Part shown: in pieces, positions 63,081-64,000 of the stretch | Position numbering within the stretch: position 1 is the first letter of the stretch | How the letters are laid out: the number at the start of each line of letters is the position of its first letter | NCBI GenBank assembly: GCA_963790405.1 | Contig: CAWBOJ010000002.1 | Location: forward strand, 62,001 to 126,000 | Direction of reading: 5' to 3' | DNA from: JBGSMX01 sp963790405 | GTDB taxonomy: Bacteria > Actinomycetota > Coriobacteriia > Anaerosomatales > JAGXFU01 | Length of the DNA: 64,000 bases | Notes under the pieces: model-generated | What the model saw: only the letters and a program-made list of their open reading frames with translations | What the model was told of the DNA's origin: nothing | The model's database searches: none | Program-made: the position numbers and the translations under genes

Positions 63081-64000
63081 ATGTCTCACTCACGTGTTAC
63101 TCACTCGCTCATCGCACTACTCACGCTTGCGCTCTGTGCCGCAACCTTCCTGGCCGCGCCGATTCAGGCGTCAGCCTCCGAGGCCATCGAGTTCAATCTG
63201 ATCAAGACGATCGACCCGCCTGGCACTGGTCCCGTGATCGGTGTCAAGAGCGCCTATTTCGACAACGACACCAAGGCCGATCTGGTGGTTGCCACCGGAA
63301 ACAGCATCGTGTTGTACGCCGGCGACGGCGAAGGCGGGTACACGTTCGCCACCGAGCTTGCGACACCCGCGCAAGTCACCTGCATGGATGTAGGCGACTA
63401 CAACGCAGACGGTAGCCCGGACGTCGTTTTCGGAGACAACGCGGGTTACCTGCGCTGCTACTTCGGCAACGGCGACGTTGAGTTCGAGCCCGTAGGCAAG
63501 GTCTACGACCTCGACCACGCCCTGGGCTCCGTCACGAGCATTCGGCTCGACACAGATTGGAAGGAAGACTGGGTCGTGACCCGGCCGAGTCAGGACGACA
63601 TCGTGCTGTGCTTCAACGACGGCACCGGCGGCGTCGGCTCGACCGACGACCGCTACCAAGGGTCCGGCTCGGCACCGTCCGACATCGCAGCCGCCTACCT
63701 CAACGGCGACAGCCGCACAGACCTTGCCATTCTGTGCAGCGGCTATCCGGGGATCCGCTGCTATCTGAGCGACAGCGGAGGGAACCTGGTCTCGGGCGCC
63801 GGAGACTACGTGACGCTCACGGGAGCGCCCAGGCGGATGACCGCCGCAAGGTTTGACGCCGACGACGACGTCGACCTGCTGGTCAGCAGCTCGAGTTCCG
63901 CCCTCGTTCACAAGCTGATCAACAACGGGTCCGGCAAGTTCACCGCATCCACGACGGGGGTCACCGGCACCAATGTGGGCATCGACTGCTTCCCCCTCGA
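63081..64000 (+). CDS. Secreted FG-GAP/VCBS-repeat protein, 3' partial
   Basis: At least 306 residues, running off the window. A signal peptide (SLIALLTLALCAATFLAAP, cleavage near ASA) is followed by FG-GAP/VCBS-like repeats with calcium-binding-type loops: YFDNDTKADLVVATG, VGDYNADGSPDVVFGD, YLNGDSRTDLAILCSG and ARFDADDDVDLLVSS. The repeats build a beta-propeller used in surface adhesion. The C-terminus may carry CWB2 repeats like its neighbours, but it lies outside the window. GAGGGGAGGGG precedes the ATG, and a GTGGACGG/CCGTCCAC hairpin lies 16 bases before it. Confidence 0.82.
   Translation, partial: MSHSRVTHSLIALLTLALCAATFLAAPIQASASEAIEFNLIKTIDPPGTGPVIGVKSAYFDNDTKADLVVATGNSIVLYAGDGEGGYTFATELATPAQVTCMDVGDYNADGSPDVVFGDNAGYLRCYFGNGDVEFEPVGKVYDLDHALGSVTSIRLDTDWKEDWVVTRPSQDDIVLCFNDGTGGVGSTDDRYQGSGSAPSDIAAAYLNGDSRTDLAILCSGYPGIRCYLSDSGGNLVSGAGDYVTLTGAPRRMTAARFDADDDVDLLVSSSSSALVHKLINNGSGKFTASTTGVTGTNVGIDCFPL

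Overview
The window looks like a chromosome segment from a high-GC anaerobic actinobacterium, most likely class Coriobacteriia. That placement is my inference from the GC-rich codon use, the many secreted proteins with cell-wall-binding-2 (CWB2) repeats, an octaheme c-type cytochrome and an ornithine-fermentation gene set. No rRNA, tRNA, CRISPR array, insertion sequence or prophage was seen. Coding density is high and many neighbouring genes overlap by 4 bases (ATGA).

Region 1 (1-8.2 kb) holds the end of an amidohydrolase, a cysteine synthase, an NfeD/slipin membrane pair, an eight-haem cytochrome, a glutaredoxin next to an unusual ferredoxin-thioredoxin-reductase/Rieske fusion, a type II NADH dehydrogenase-like flavoprotein and a WalJ-type metallohydrolase. 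Region 2 (8.2-12 kb) is a cobalamin importer (btuF-btuC-btuD order) under a B12 riboswitch with its own terminator. Region 3 (12-23 kb) has a ferredoxin protein, a fluoride channel, an Lrp regulator, a GbsR-type regulator driving an ABC-2 exporter whose genes are riddled with frame changes, a small secreted protein, and a CheB/chemoreceptor pair.

Region 4 (25.8-38.1 kb) encodes oxidative ornithine fermentation: ornithine racemase, D-ornithine 4,5-aminomutase (oraS, oraE), a GlmL-like partner, 2-amino-4-ketopentanoate thiolase (ortA, ortB) and 2,4-diaminopentanoate dehydrogenase (ord). The aminomutase is B12-dependent, which fits the nearby B12 importer. The set is split by a reverse-strand arsR-acr3-thioredoxin-ccdA operon and a forward vapBC pair.

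Region 5 (23.1-25.8 and 38.3-64 kb) is a cell-surface region. Eight CWB2 proteins carry different partner domains: phospholipase C-like plus glucuronyl C5-epimerase-like, three beta-helices, carboxypeptidase-regulatory-like, a PPC-like domain, and two tandem beta-propeller copies. They are mixed with two paralogous ECF sigma/membrane-protein pairs that share a promoter motif, two lipoproteins each preceded by a vapBC pair, an SDR dehydrogenase and an FG-GAP/VCBS secreted protein cut by the window end.

Single-base or dinucleotide frame changes recur, mostly at short homopolymers: about twenty in the ABC exporter (15.6-18.8 kb), four in ortB, and one each in acr3, four CWB2 genes and one anti-sigma-like gene. 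Protein sequence is intact on both sides of each break, so sequencing error is the simplest explanation. Phase variation is a less likely alternative for the surface genes.
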